Of a stretch of 64,000 nt of DNA, positions 19,086 to 29,001 are shown piece by piece. The DNA lies in NCBI GenBank assembly GCA_003331425.1, contig QOOS01000004.1, positions 38,006 to 102,005 on the forward strand, read 5' to 3'. The translations under genes were made by a program, and so were the position numbers. Positions within the stretch are counted from its first letter, which is position 1. Each line of letters starts with the position of its first letter. The stretch comes from Candidatus Nitrosopumilus sp. GTDB lineage: Archaea; Thermoproteota; Nitrososphaeria; Nitrososphaerales; Nitrosopumilaceae. The notes under the pieces were generated by a model that saw only the letters and a list, made by a program, of their open reading frames with translations, was not told where the DNA came from and did not search any database.

Positions 19086-20354
19086 TTAGCTTGCGATCTT
19101 CCCAATTAGCCTTTTTCTGGTGGCATCAGTGATTTCAACTATGTATGAATCTCCAATTTTGACTTTATCGTTTACTGCAATAGGTTTGTAAGCATAGTTT
19201 CTTCCCTTGATTCCTTCTTCTGTGTTTTCATCAAACAATACTTTTCCTTTCCATCCGATCCATTTTTTATTACTTTCTAGGGATATATTGTTGATCTGAT
19301 CAAAAATTATTTTACTTCGTCTTTTAACTTCTGCTGCATCTATTTGTTTTAATTCTGCAGCATCAGTTCCAGGTCTAGCACTATACTTTGACAAATTAAC
19401 AACATCTGGTTTTGTTTCATCTAGCAATTGAACAGTTTTTTGAAAATCTTCTTCTGTTTCTGATGGGAATCCAACAATTATGTCTGTGGAAATTGTGAAG
19501 TTTGGAAATTTTTCTTTTGTCTTTTTTACAATTTCTCTAAATGTTTGAGAAGTATGTCCTCTTTTCATATCGTTTAGTACCTTATCGCTTCCACTTTGAA
19601 CTGGAATATGTAAAAATTTGAAAACTTTTTTGTTGTCATATGATTCAATTAATTTTTCTTTAATTCTTGGCATATACATTGGGTTCATCATTCCAACTCT
19701 TATCATAAAGTCTTCTGGAATTTCTGTAACTGCATTTACCAATGAAGGCAAATCTGTTCCTATATCTAGTCCGTAACATCCGTTATCTGTTGATGTCAAC
19801 CAAACTTCCTTACATCCTTCTTTGATTTCTGTTTGGACTTGTCTTACTATGTCTCCTAATCTGTAACTTGAAAGATCTCCTTTTGATAATTTGGTCTGAC
19901 AAAACGTGCATTCACTCATACACCCACTTGCAATTTCTACAATTCCAACAGTTGGATTGAGTCTAACTTTTGGTAATCCTACTTTTGATAAATCTGAATC
20001 CTCTAATGCAATTTGCTTTCTACCTCCTAATGTAGAGTTGATTACTTCTAATGTTTTTCCTAATGAACTTGGGCCAAGTAAACTAGCATTTTCTGAAAAT
20101 TTTTCAACATTTTCTTTTTCAGCTTTCGGTAGACATCCTGCAACGATTAGTGGTTTTGTTTTTAATGACTTTATCCTGTGCATCATCTTATTTGCAGTTG
20201 TATCTTTAACTGAACAGGTAACTATGAGATTGAGATCTGATTCTGTTGAATCTGTTGCTAACGTGTGTCCTCCATTAACAATTAATCCCGAAATCATTTC
20301 AGAATCTGCAAAGCTAGCAGAACAGCCATAGGCTTCTACAAAAATTTTTGCCAT
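19086..20354 (-). CDS. tRNA (N6-L-threonylcarbamoyladenosine37-C2) methylthiotransferase, MtaB/CDKAL1-like radical SAM
   Basis: MTTase N-term (FVEAYGCSASFADSEM), radical SAM CMSECTFCQTKLSKG, C-terminal TRAM-like domain. Confidence 0.9.
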   Translation of the reverse strand: MAKIFVEAYGCSASFADSEMISGLIVNGGHTLATDSTESDLNLIVTCSVKDTTANKMMHRIKSLKTKPLIVAGCLPKAEKENVEKFSENASLLGPSSLGKTLEVINSTLGGRKQIALEDSDLSKVGLPKVRLNPTVGIVEIASGCMSECTFCQTKLSKGDLSSYRLGDIVRQVQTEIKEGCKEVWLTSTDNGCYGLDIGTDLPSLVNAVTEIPEDFMIRVGMMNPMYMPRIKEKLIESYDNKKVFKFLHIPVQSGSDKVLNDMKRGHTSQTFREIVKKTKEKFPNFTISTDIIVGFPSETEEDFQKTVQLLDETKPDVVNLSKYSARPGTDAAELKQIDAAEVKRRSKIIFDQINNISLESNKKWIGWKGKVLFDENTEEGIKGRNYAYKPIAVNDKVKIGDSYIVEITDATRKRLIGKIAS

Positions 20355-20357
20355 AGC

Positions 20358-21752
20358 TTATCTAAATAATGAATCTATTTCTTTGTTGGTCATTAGTTTC
20401 TTTGAAACTACTAATTCTCTAATTGTTTTTCCAGTTTTTAGTGATTCTTTGAATAATTCTGCTGACTTCAAATATCCTATCTTTGGAGTGAGTAAAGTTA
20501 CTATCACTGGACTGTTTTCAATATTTTCTTGAAGTTTTTGTTTATTTGCTGTTAACCCATCAATTAGATTTGCAGAAAATATTGGCAAAAAGTTTTTGAG
20601 CATATCTGTTGACTCTAAAACTGATTTTAGCATTCCTGGTAGCATTACATTTAGCTCAAATTGTCCTCCTTGAGCAGCATATGAAACTGCAGTATCGTTT
20701 CCAATGATGTTAAAACAAATCATATTCATGCATTCAGCTAATGATGGGTTCACTTTACCTGGCATAATGGATGAGCCTGCATGAACTGCAGGAATTCCCA
20801 ATTCTGCCAATCCTGCAATTGGACCTGATGCCATTAATCTAATGTCGTTTGCAATTTTTCCAATTTCTAATGCCAAGTTTCTCAATGACCCTGATGCATT
20901 TGCAACTGGATACTTACTTTGTAAACTAAATTGCATATCTGGTTCTGGTTTTAGTTTAAGTTTAGAAATTTTACTAAGTTCTGCTATTGCAATTTTTCTA
21001 TATCCTTTTGGTGTATTTGCACCATTACCTACTGCTGTACCTCCAAGTGCAACATTTTGTAATTCTTTTTGTGCTGCAACAAGATTATTTTTAGCTTTTG
21101 TTATGGATGTAGTGTAAGCTGCAAATTCACTACCTAATGTAATTGGTAATGCATCCATCAAATGTGTTCTTCCAATTTTTTTAAATGATGAAAATTCTTT
21201 TGCTTTTTTAGATAATGATTTAATTAAAATTTCTACTGCTGGAATTGTTTCTTTGAGATTCATCAAAATTGCAACATGCATTGCAGTTGGATATGTATCG
21301 TTACTTGATTGTGACATGTTGACGTGATCATTTGGATGTAAGAATTCATACTGTCCTTTTTTCTTATGTAAAATTTCTAATGCAACATTTGAAATAACTT
21401 CATTGGAATTCATGTTAAATGCAGTTCCTGCACCTGAATTGATCATGTCTACAACAAATTGATCAATAAATTTTCCTGACAATATTTTGTCACATGCTGA
21501 AACTATAGCTTTTCCGCGTTTTGCATCAATTGCTTTAGTCTTCATATTTGCAACTGCTGCAGATCTCTTAATCATTACAAATGCTTCAATCAGATTTTTG
21601 TGAGCCTTATTTCCTGTTACATGATATTGATTAATTGCTCTACCTGTAAATGCCCCATAATATGCATCTGCAGGAATTTTGACTTTACCTAATGAATCTT
21701 CATCTAATCTAAACTTCATGCTGACTTTACTATTTTCACTTTTATTATTCAT
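20358..21752 (-). CDS. Class II fumarase / aspartate ammonia-lyase family
   Basis: GSSIMPGKVNPSLAE signature and SSNDTYPTAMH; cannot separate fumarase from aspartase by eye. Confidence 0.85.
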   Translation of the reverse strand: MNNKSENSKVSMKFRLDEDSLGKVKIPADAYYGAFTGRAINQYHVTGNKAHKNLIEAFVMIKRSAAVANMKTKAIDAKRGKAIVSACDKILSGKFIDQFVVDMINSGAGTAFNMNSNEVISNVALEILHKKKGQYEFLHPNDHVNMSQSSNDTYPTAMHVAILMNLKETIPAVEILIKSLSKKAKEFSSFKKIGRTHLMDALPITLGSEFAAYTTSITKAKNNLVAAQKELQNVALGGTAVGNGANTPKGYRKIAIAELSKISKLKLKPEPDMQFSLQSKYPVANASGSLRNLALEIGKIANDIRLMASGPIAGLAELGIPAVHAGSSIMPGKVNPSLAECMNMICFNIIGNDTAVSYAAQGGQFELNVMLPGMLKSVLESTDMLKNFLPIFSANLIDGLTANKQKLQENIENSPVIVTLLTPKIGYLKSAELFKESLKTGKTIRELVVSKKLMTNKEIDSLFR

Positions 21753-21842
21753 TTCTTTTGAAATGATTCTATAATTATGGAATCATGAATGATCTTGAAT
21801 TTACACTAGGATTGATCGTTAGCACCATGAAAATTCAAGTTT

Positions 21843-21853
21843 GGTATTTATAT
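21843..21853 (+). promoter_or_regulatory. Putative TATA box for nirK (leaderless or short-leader transcript)
   Basis: ggtatttatat lies about 22-32 nt upstream of ATG at 21875, fitting archaeal TATA-to-TSS spacing. Confidence 0.4.
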
Positions 21854-21874
21854 CTCCAATGTGGGATTTGTACC

Positions 21875-23287
21875 ATGAATAAGAAAGTTAGTATGCTCTT
21901 CACAATTGCAGCAGTAGCTGTAATGGGAGCAACCTTATTCGGAAGCACATACACTAACACCCAAATTAGTGGACAAGCACTCGACATCAACAAAATGGAT
22001 GTTGACGTACTTGAACAAATCCACCAAATGGGCGGTTTACAACTTGTAATGCCTCAAGCATTCGCAGAAACTGATTGTGGTGTTCTTGCAGACTCTGGAC
22101 GTACAGTTCACGAGTTCGATCTAACTGGTGAAAGTGTCGAACTTCCAATTATGGGAGGAAAAACATACAACGCCATGACCTTTAATGGACAAGTCCCAGG
22201 ACCAACATTAAGAGTTACACAAGGTGACGTTGTACAAATGACACTCGTTATTCCAGCAGACGAAGTTACTGGTCACGGTAACGATATGCACGCATCACAA
22301 ATGTCAGCAACATACTTTGATTCTGTTAACCCAGGAGAGACAAGTCAATATTGCTACATTGCTGAATCAGCTGGTGTCTTCAAATACCACTGTTCTGGTG
22401 TTCACTTAGCAGGTATGGATCAACACGTTCTTTCCGGCATGTACGGAATTGCAATCGTTGACCCAGCTAACGGATACAAGAAATTAATGGTAGAGAAAAC
22501 TAGCGGCAGCGGTGAATTAGACAGAATTTTCTATGATGCAGATGCACTCGAGTTCACACTCCAATACAATCAATTGTATTTGACAGCAGATGGTAATTAT
22601 GATGCCGGCGCAATGTTCGGTCACCAAAATACCGGTACTGTTGTTAACGGAATGCAATTCGGTTATGTACCAAACATGGCTCACAACTTACTCGTAATGG
22701 GTGATACTGAGAAAAACATCTTTGTTGCACAACCATGGAATGGACTTGAACACAAGCAATACCAATCACAACTCTTGTTTGTTGAAAATGATCAACACGT
22801 AAGACTCTTTATTGAAAACCAAGGTAACGAACCAGTTTTCTTCCACATTGTGGGTGAAATCTTGGATAGAGTTGTCCAAGGCAATAGAGTACAATCCGCA
22901 GCAACTGAAACATGGATGCTCGGTGGCTCACAAAACATGATTGTTGATTTGGTCTTTGACGAACCAGGTGTATATGCAGCAGTAAACCACGATTATGCAG
23001 CAATTTACACTGGTGCAGCAACAATCTTTGTTGCAGGTGATCCATTTGGCTTGAACCCAGTTCTAGTCGATGCAGGCATCCTTGAAGCCCCAGTGCCATC
23101 TTATGCTTATGCATTAGGTAACCCAAGCAGTGCAGTTCCTCCAGTAGGAATGAACAGTATTGCTCATCCTGCAATCAACATTCATGGTTTAATGACTGAT
23201 GAAGTCGCTTCTGAGTTACAAGAAAACGGTGCAATTCCACTCTGGGAAGTAATTCCTGTAGTAGCTGGAATTCTCACTGGTCAATAA
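21875..23287 (+). CDS. nirK: NirK-type multicopper oxidase (putative Cu nitrite reductase); start corrected from 21785
   Basis: Signal peptide MNKKVSMLFTIAAVAVMGATLFG; cupredoxin repeats with HGNDMHAS and YHCSGVHLAGMDQHVLSGMYG type-1 Cu ligands. Confidence 0.92.
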   Translation: MNKKVSMLFTIAAVAVMGATLFGSTYTNTQISGQALDINKMDVDVLEQIHQMGGLQLVMPQAFAETDCGVLADSGRTVHEFDLTGESVELPIMGGKTYNAMTFNGQVPGPTLRVTQGDVVQMTLVIPADEVTGHGNDMHASQMSATYFDSVNPGETSQYCYIAESAGVFKYHCSGVHLAGMDQHVLSGMYGIAIVDPANGYKKLMVEKTSGSGELDRIFYDADALEFTLQYNQLYLTADGNYDAGAMFGHQNTGTVVNGMQFGYVPNMAHNLLVMGDTEKNIFVAQPWNGLEHKQYQSQLLFVENDQHVRLFIENQGNEPVFFHIVGEILDRVVQGNRVQSAATETWMLGGSQNMIVDLVFDEPGVYAAVNHDYAAIYTGAATIFVAGDPFGLNPVLVDAGILEAPVPSYAYALGNPSSAVPPVGMNSIAHPAINIHGLMTDEVASELQENGAIPLWEVIPVVAGILTGQ

Positions 23288-23289
23288 AC

Positions 23290-23325
23290 AATACATATTT
23301 TTCATTTTTTTAATTTTTTAATGAA
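23290..23325 (+). terminator. Poly-T termination region downstream of nirK
   Basis: acaatacatatttttcatttttttaattttttaatg: successive T runs directly after the stop, as in archaeal intrinsic termination. Confidence 0.45.
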
Positions 23326-23354
23326 TTATATGCCGCATTTCATTTTGGACTTTA

Positions 23355-24287
23355 TTGAGTTTTGAAGATTCTGTTCTTATTTGCGATGAAGTAGATCCTG
23401 TACTAACAAAAATTTTAACAGACAATGGTCTAAAGATTTCTTATGAACCTGAAATAACTCCTGAACAAATTTTAGAGAAAATTTCTAGTTTCAATATTAT
23501 CATTGTAAGAAGTAGAACTACTATTACCAAAGAGATGATTGACAAAGCTGATAATTGTAAAATAATTGCACGCGTTGGTGTTGGATTAGATAATGTTGAT
23601 CAAGAAGCTGCAAAAGCAAAAAACATTCGCGTAATTAATGCTGTAGAAGGTGCAATGAATGCAGTAGCTGAATTAGTTTTAGGTTTAATGTTATCTTTGG
23701 CAAGACAAACTGCTAGAGGTGATAGGGCAATACGTGATGGCAAATGGCTTAAAAAAGAACTAAAGGGAACAGAACTCCGTGGAAAATACTTGGGTATTAT
23801 TGGACTTGGAAATATTGGAAAAAGATTGGGTAGATTAGCACGTGCACTTAACATGAATATTATTGGATATGATGTTATGCCAATTGATGAAGAATTTGCA
23901 AAAGAAGTTGGACTGATGAAAGCTGATTTGAATACTTTGTTACAAAGTTGTGATTATGTTTCAATTCATGTGCCATTACTTGATTCAACTCACCATCTTT
24001 TGGATGCAGAAAAAATGTCTACTATGAAAAATACTGCAAAAATTATCAATACTTCTAGAGGGGGTGTTGTTGATGAGGATGCTTTGTATGAAGCAATCAA
24101 AAATGGTACCTTGGGTGGGGCAGCTTTGGATGTATTTGAGCAAGAACCTGCAACTGGTAACAAATTGGCAGAACTTGATAATGTAATTTTAACTCCACAT
24201 ATTGGGGCTCAAACAAAAGAGGCTCAATCATTGGCTGCAAATGTCATTGGTGAAAAAATTATTCAAATTCTTAGAGGCGTAATTTAG
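23355..24287 (+). CDS. serA: D-3-phosphoglycerate dehydrogenase
   Basis: VGVGLDNVDQEAAKAKNIRVINAVEGAMNAVAEL, GIIGLGNIGKRLGRLA, NTSRGGVVDEDAL; D-2-hydroxyacid DH family. Confidence 0.88.
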   Translation: MSFEDSVLICDEVDPVLTKILTDNGLKISYEPEITPEQILEKISSFNIIIVRSRTTITKEMIDKADNCKIIARVGVGLDNVDQEAAKAKNIRVINAVEGAMNAVAELVLGLMLSLARQTARGDRAIRDGKWLKKELKGTELRGKYLGIIGLGNIGKRLGRLARALNMNIIGYDVMPIDEEFAKEVGLMKADLNTLLQSCDYVSIHVPLLDSTHHLLDAEKMSTMKNTAKIINTSRGGVVDEDALYEAIKNGTLGGAALDVFEQEPATGNKLAELDNVILTPHIGAQTKEAQSLAANVIGEKIIQILRGVI

Positions 24288-24398
24288 AATTTATTCCAAT
24301 AGTTTGTGCCTAACATCAAAAAATATTCAAAAAAATTGACTTTTACGTGATTAATAATCGGCTCTTTGATTTTAACACCTTTTTTGAGTTAAAAATTT

Positions 24399-25760
24399 GT
24401 GTTAGAAAAACAAAATATTGACGGTTCAAAGTCTGAAATTTTACATTTTCCTAATGTTAGTACTTTGATGAAAATTTCTTTAGGTTTGATTCTCTTTACA
24501 ATGATTTCTACAGTGTTAGTTTATGCACAAACATCTGATGATCCAATTATTCAAATTCTTGAAAATGGCTATCTTGAAGACAATCCACAATACCTTGATA
24601 ATACTTTATTCTCTTCTTCACCTGGAACAACAATTACTGTAATTAACAATGATGTTGTTTCACATACGTTTGTTAGTGGCAGTGATAATTCTAATCGTCA
24701 ATCAACCATAAATTATGATACTTTTCTAATTTGTGAGTTTGATCCAAATGATACCCAAAAGTATGATACTCAAACTGATGATAATTTATGTGATTTTAAC
24801 AAGGATGATAGAATAATAACTGATATTATTCCACCTGGTGAATCCATTTCATTTACATTAGTTGATCTTGGAACTTATAGAATAATTGATCCTGACTATC
24901 CTTGGATTGAATTTGTAATCTATAGTTTCCCTAATTCTGACTCTTCAAATAATGTCAACTCTGGATTTGCTGTGGATGAGACAACTCCTGAACAAACATC
25001 TGCCTCTAAATCAGAACCTATTATTGAAACTCTTTCAGTAACTGTTGATGGAATGCCTTTTGATGTAAACTATTCTTCAACTGGTTTGACTGTTTATGAA
25101 TTAGAATCTGATACTGACTCAATGTCTCTTATTTTTTATGTTGATGTAAATGACTCAACTGGAAAATTGAATGTTACCTTTGATCGAACCTTCTTTGATT
25201 CTATTTATGATGGTGTTGATGATCAATTCTTTATTTTATCTGATGGGGATGAAACAATTTTCAGAGAAATTGAAACTACTCCTGACAGTAGAACATTAAG
25301 CATTGATGTTTCTTTGGGAACTGAAGAATTAGAAATTATTGGTTCTAAATTTGGATTTTCAACAGAAATTATACCTGTAATTGAAACACCTGTAATTGAA
25401 ACACCTGTAATTGAAACACCTGTAATTGAAACACCTGTAATTGAAACACCTGTAATTGAAACCATTCCTTCAAATGAATGTGGTCCTGGAACTATTCTGG
25501 AAAATAATGCATGTGTGTTGGATCAACGCTGTGGTCCTGGAACTATGTTGGAGAATAATGTATGTGTATTAGATTCTACTCAAACTACCACCAGTACTCA
25601 AACTACCACCAGTACTCAAACTACCACCAGTACTCAAACTACCACCAGTACTTCATCCAATAAAGAAATGATAATTAGTTTTTCATTGGCTTTTGGAATT
25701 GCTGGGGTTGTTGGAATAATTTTAGCACTAATTGCTAAAGCCCATAAAAAGAAAAATTAG
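24399..25760 (+). CDS. Secreted/membrane-anchored hypothetical protein with cupredoxin-like N-terminal domain and low-complexity repeats
   Basis: N-terminal signal, TITVINNDVVSHTFVSGS...DIIPPGESISFTLVDLGTYRIIDPDYPWIEFVIY; PVIET x6, paired CGPGTxLENNxCVLD, TQTTTS x4; C-terminal TM plus KKK. Confidence 0.75.
   Translation: MLEKQNIDGSKSEILHFPNVSTLMKISLGLILFTMISTVLVYAQTSDDPIIQILENGYLEDNPQYLDNTLFSSSPGTTITVINNDVVSHTFVSGSDNSNRQSTINYDTFLICEFDPNDTQKYDTQTDDNLCDFNKDDRIITDIIPPGESISFTLVDLGTYRIIDPDYPWIEFVIYSFPNSDSSNNVNSGFAVDETTPEQTSASKSEPIIETLSVTVDGMPFDVNYSSTGLTVYELESDTDSMSLIFYVDVNDSTGKLNVTFDRTFFDSIYDGVDDQFFILSDGDETIFREIETTPDSRTLSIDVSLGTEELEIIGSKFGFSTEIIPVIETPVIETPVIETPVIETPVIETPVIETIPSNECGPGTILENNACVLDQRCGPGTMLENNVCVLDSTQTTTSTQTTTSTQTTTSTQTTTSTSSNKEMIISFSLAFGIAGVVGIILALIAKAHKKKN
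25374..25463 (+). repeat. 15-bp tandem repeat x6 (cctgtaattgaaaca), encodes PVIET
   Basis: Six consecutive copies, last with a single terminal substitution. Confidence 0.95.
25578..25649 (+). repeat. 18-bp tandem repeat x4 (actcaaactaccaccagt), encodes TQTTTS
   Basis: Four identical consecutive copies. Confidence 0.95.
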
Positions 25761-26272
25761 TTACAAGATAATTCTTGGTTTTTCATAATTTGGTCTAATT
25801 CAAATCCTGAAATTTGTAAATCATGAGAATATGGAATGATTCCTGCAATTGGTGTGTGAATACTTACAATAACTATGAATTTGTTAGGATCCACTCTAAT
25901 TTCTCCTCCATCAAATTCATAATCTAATGTCAAAAACAAACGCTGAGTTGATTGATATTCTTCAGTAAAAAAATCTCCATTCGTTATTACTGATGATTGT
26001 GGTTCAATTGTTGTTGCCATTATTTCATAAGTTCCTATATTTTTTGCATTATAAAATGAACCAATTTGTAATTCCTCAAAACTTATAGAAAATGGCATTG
26101 GATTGCATAATTCTATATTTCCATTATTCATCATTGTAAAAAAAGAAAATTCTTCTGAATCATTCCATTTGTATTGTAATTGTTCTGCTCCTATTATGTT
26201 AAGTCCAGAATATGCAAATGGTGCAATAATAATTAAAATTGCAATAATAGTGATTGCTGAATACTTGTTCAT
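25757..26272 (-). CDS. Hypothetical membrane-anchored/secreted protein
   Basis: N-terminal TM (ITIIAILIIIAPFAYSGL); overlaps upstream gene by 4 nt. Confidence 0.65.
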   Translation of the reverse strand: MNKYSAITIIAILIIIAPFAYSGLNIIGAEQLQYKWNDSEEFSFFTMMNNGNIELCNPMPFSISFEELQIGSFYNAKNIGTYEIMATTIEPQSSVITNGDFFTEEYQSTQRLFLTLDYEFDGGEIRVDPNKFIVIVSIHTPIAGIIPYSHDLQISGFELDQIMKNQELSCN

Positions 26273-26952
26273 ATTTCACTCACTCTTTCATCTGGGAATG
26301 AAATTATTTTTTCATCAATCAAATATTGTAAATTTTTAGTAAACATTTGATCTGAAATTATTCCCATTATCCATCCTTTAGCTATACTTTTGACCCATTC
26401 TGGAACATATAATGAATCAATATTATTCTCATTGAATTCAAATGGTATGTCTATCAATTTTTTATCTACAATGTTTTGGAATCCACTAATTAACATTCCA
26501 TCTGTAAATTCCCCATTAATCCATCTAATTACAACTGGTTGCATTGCTTCAGAAATACAGATGTTATCTGAATCAATTAAATCAAATTCTAAAGTTGTTG
26601 TTGCTCCTGAATATTCTATATCTATGAAATATTTTCCTAATGGAAAAATATCTTTTTCAAATGGATGTGGCGATGGAATTGGATTTGATAATTTTTCTAT
26701 TGGAATTGGAATTGCACTGCTTTGTCCTCCTGCCCCATCTCTGATATGTATAATTGCAAGATCACCTGTAACTTCAGAAACTTCAATGGTATACACTAGT
26801 CTTTCACAATATGTGTAAGTTGTTTTTTCAATAGTTGCATACATCTGTGGTTCTGCAAATGCTATTGTTGAAATGCTACCTGTACTTCCAATTAATAAAA
26901 CAAAAAATATGATTTTTTTAGAGATCATAGGTTGAGAAATTCTTTTGTCCAA
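26269..26952 (-). CDS. Hypothetical secreted protein
   Basis: N-terminal hydrophobic signal (IIFFVLLIGSTGSISTIAFAEP); operon with the next gene. Confidence 0.65.
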   Translation of the reverse strand: MDKRISQPMISKKIIFFVLLIGSTGSISTIAFAEPQMYATIEKTTYTYCERLVYTIEVSEVTGDLAIIHIRDGAGGQSSAIPIPIEKLSNPIPSPHPFEKDIFPLGKYFIDIEYSGATTTLEFDLIDSDNICISEAMQPVVIRWINGEFTDGMLISGFQNIVDKKLIDIPFEFNENNIDSLYVPEWVKSIAKGWIMGIISDQMFTKNLQYLIDEKIISFPDERVSEI

Positions 26953-27192
26953 TAAATATCTGAAATTTATGCTTGGTAATCTTTTTTAACAACTTTGAGT
27001 AACTATTATCATAGCGTTTTCTGCGGAAGCATATCTTTGAGTTGATGAAATTCATCACTCAAAGACATTTTGATTAACTAGCATTGCTTAGGATAGATTG
27101 GTAATTTTTGATGTTCCAAAACCTCTTGAAAATTGAAATTTTTCATAATTTTCTGAAATCAGTTATTATAGGGGATTTTTATCATTTCTAGT

Positions 27193-27648
27193 ATGCCTAG
27201 TCATCAAGATAAAACATGGATCCGACTCTGGAAAGAAAATGCACCTGAACTTCGTTCTCGTGTAATTGGATGGCGTAAACAAAACGCAATCACTCGTATT
27301 GATAAACCAAGTCGTTTAGAACGAGCAAGAAGATTAGGCTACAAAGCAAAACAAGGTATTGTTGTTGTTAGAATGAGAGTCGGTACTGGTGGTATGAGAA
27401 AACAAAGACCAACAGGTGGTAGAAGACCAAAACATCTTGGTGTAACTCGAATCAAAGCTGATGATAACATGAAAACCGTTGCAGAAAGAAGAGTTCTAGA
27501 ACGTTATCCTAACATGAAACTTTTAGGTTCATACTTTATCTATAAAGATGGAAAGCATTATTGGTTTGAAGTTATTCTTGCTGATCCATCACATCCAAGA
27601 ATTGCACAAGATAAGGAATTAAACCAAAGAGTTCCTCAATCCGCATAG
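27193..27648 (+). CDS. rpl15e: 50S ribosomal protein L15e
   Basis: RARRLGYKAKQGIVVVRMRVGTGGMRKQRPTGGRRPKHLGVTRI. Confidence 0.95.
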   Translation: MPSHQDKTWIRLWKENAPELRSRVIGWRKQNAITRIDKPSRLERARRLGYKAKQGIVVVRMRVGTGGMRKQRPTGGRRPKHLGVTRIKADDNMKTVAERRVLERYPNMKLLGSYFIYKDGKHYWFEVILADPSHPRIAQDKELNQRVPQSA

Positions 27649-27649
27649 A

Positions 27650-28228
27650 TTGAAAATATTAATCATACTTTCAATAGTTTTAATTTTTACAATCACCCCT
27701 GTGTATGGACAATTATTATCTGATGCAACTGGATTGATTAATCGAATTGATATTCAAACTTCAGGTTATGATTTTGAAGTTGTACTAACTTCAAATTTTG
27801 ATTTAGTTGATTATAAATTTGATAAAAATAGTAAACAACTTACTCTTTATCTTGATAGTGGATTAGAAAATAATTTGGGCGAACTTGTTATTCCTTCAAC
27901 TTTGTTAAACGGCGATTTTACTTTTTATCTAAATGAACAGGAATTTTTTCCAAAAATTCAATCCAGTGAAAGAATTCATTTCATTACTTTGGAGTTTACT
28001 GGTTCTGGCTCCAATGTTCTCTCAATTAGTGGAACTGAATATTTAATTGGTTTAGATGAAATTACCCCAAACCAAAATAATTCTTCAGAAAAAATTGATG
28101 GGAACTTTTTGCCTCCTGAGGGAGAATTTGACACAACTCCTTCAAATGATTATTTGATATGGCTCATGGTGGGTGGAATTATAGTTGTAATAGTTGTATT
28201 TGTTGGAGTAAAGTTTCTTAAAAAATAA
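27650..28228 (+). CDS. Hypothetical secreted protein with C-terminal TM anchor
   Basis: N-term signal (LIILSIVLIFTITPVYGQ), C-term TM (LIWLMVGGIIVVIVVFVGVKFLKK). Confidence 0.7.
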   Translation: MKILIILSIVLIFTITPVYGQLLSDATGLINRIDIQTSGYDFEVVLTSNFDLVDYKFDKNSKQLTLYLDSGLENNLGELVIPSTLLNGDFTFYLNEQEFFPKIQSSERIHFITLEFTGSGSNVLSISGTEYLIGLDEITPNQNNSSEKIDGNFLPPEGEFDTTPSNDYLIWLMVGGIIVVIVVFVGVKFLKK

Positions 28229-28236
28229 AAATTAAT

Positions 28237-28935
28237 TTAATCTTCACTAAGTAGTTGTTGAATCATTCCATCAATGTGTCCTGTTTGACCAAATGAAACA
28301 TCTCTTAGAATTCCTTTTCTGTCTACTAAAATTACTGATGGTGTACCTTGAAGTGAAAAATTTTCAAATGTTTCAGCAGAATATTCTTTAGTTTTCATAT
28401 GATCTTTTACTCTTTGTATAATTTGATTTCTATAGTCTTCTGGTTGTGAATCAAAGTTTGGAATTTGTGGATAGATAAACTCTAATATTTTTTCTTGACT
28501 AATTTCTCCAGAACTTTTTGTTAACTTGTCCATTCCTAATGGAAATGGAATCTTAAATGATAATTTGTCTCCTTCTTGTAATTGTCCATATTGTGATAAT
28601 GCACTTTTTGTTTCACCAACTACTTCTCCAGTTTCTGCTAACATCTTCAAGTTATCTAAAGTATTTTTATCAAAATCTTCAAATGCAGTTGCAAGACCCA
28701 AAACCCTTACTCCTTCATCTTTATACTTTTCATAAATGCTGATTGCTTCTGGAATTGCATGCATAAAACATCCCGGACAATTTACTTGAAATACTTCTAG
28801 TAATACAATGTGATCTTTTTCCTGATCAAAATTTGTTGGAGCTCCTTGTACCCAATCTGAAACTCCAAAGTTAGGTGCTTTTTCACCTATTTTGACTGCC
28901 ATATCATCAGGTCTGATTTTTTCGGATAAATACAT
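28237..28935 (-). CDS. TlpA/redoxin-type thioredoxin-fold protein
   Basis: LLEVFQVNCPGCFMHAIPEAISIYEKY (CPGC), C-terminal GTPSVILVDRKGILRDVSFGQ. Confidence 0.82.
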   Translation of the reverse strand: MYLSEKIRPDDMAVKIGEKAPNFGVSDWVQGAPTNFDQEKDHIVLLEVFQVNCPGCFMHAIPEAISIYEKYKDEGVRVLGLATAFEDFDKNTLDNLKMLAETGEVVGETKSALSQYGQLQEGDKLSFKIPFPLGMDKLTKSSGEISQEKILEFIYPQIPNFDSQPEDYRNQIIQRVKDHMKTKEYSAETFENFSLQGTPSVILVDRKGILRDVSFGQTGHIDGMIQQLLSED

Positions 28936-29001
28936 ACCTCTATTTTTTTTGAATTTATTTTCAAGTAGGCTAATATAGAACTCAGAAATTTTTAACTTAA
29001 A

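Noticed and set aside
22809-23174. 121-aa minus ORF antisense to nirK
   Set aside because: Gln/His/Leu-rich composition typical of antisense to a coding gene; no plausible family.
27000-27100. Possible tRNA or C/D box sRNA upstream of L15e
   Set aside because: No cloverleaf, no TTCG-type T arm and no paired C/D boxes on either strand; only the hairpin is supported.
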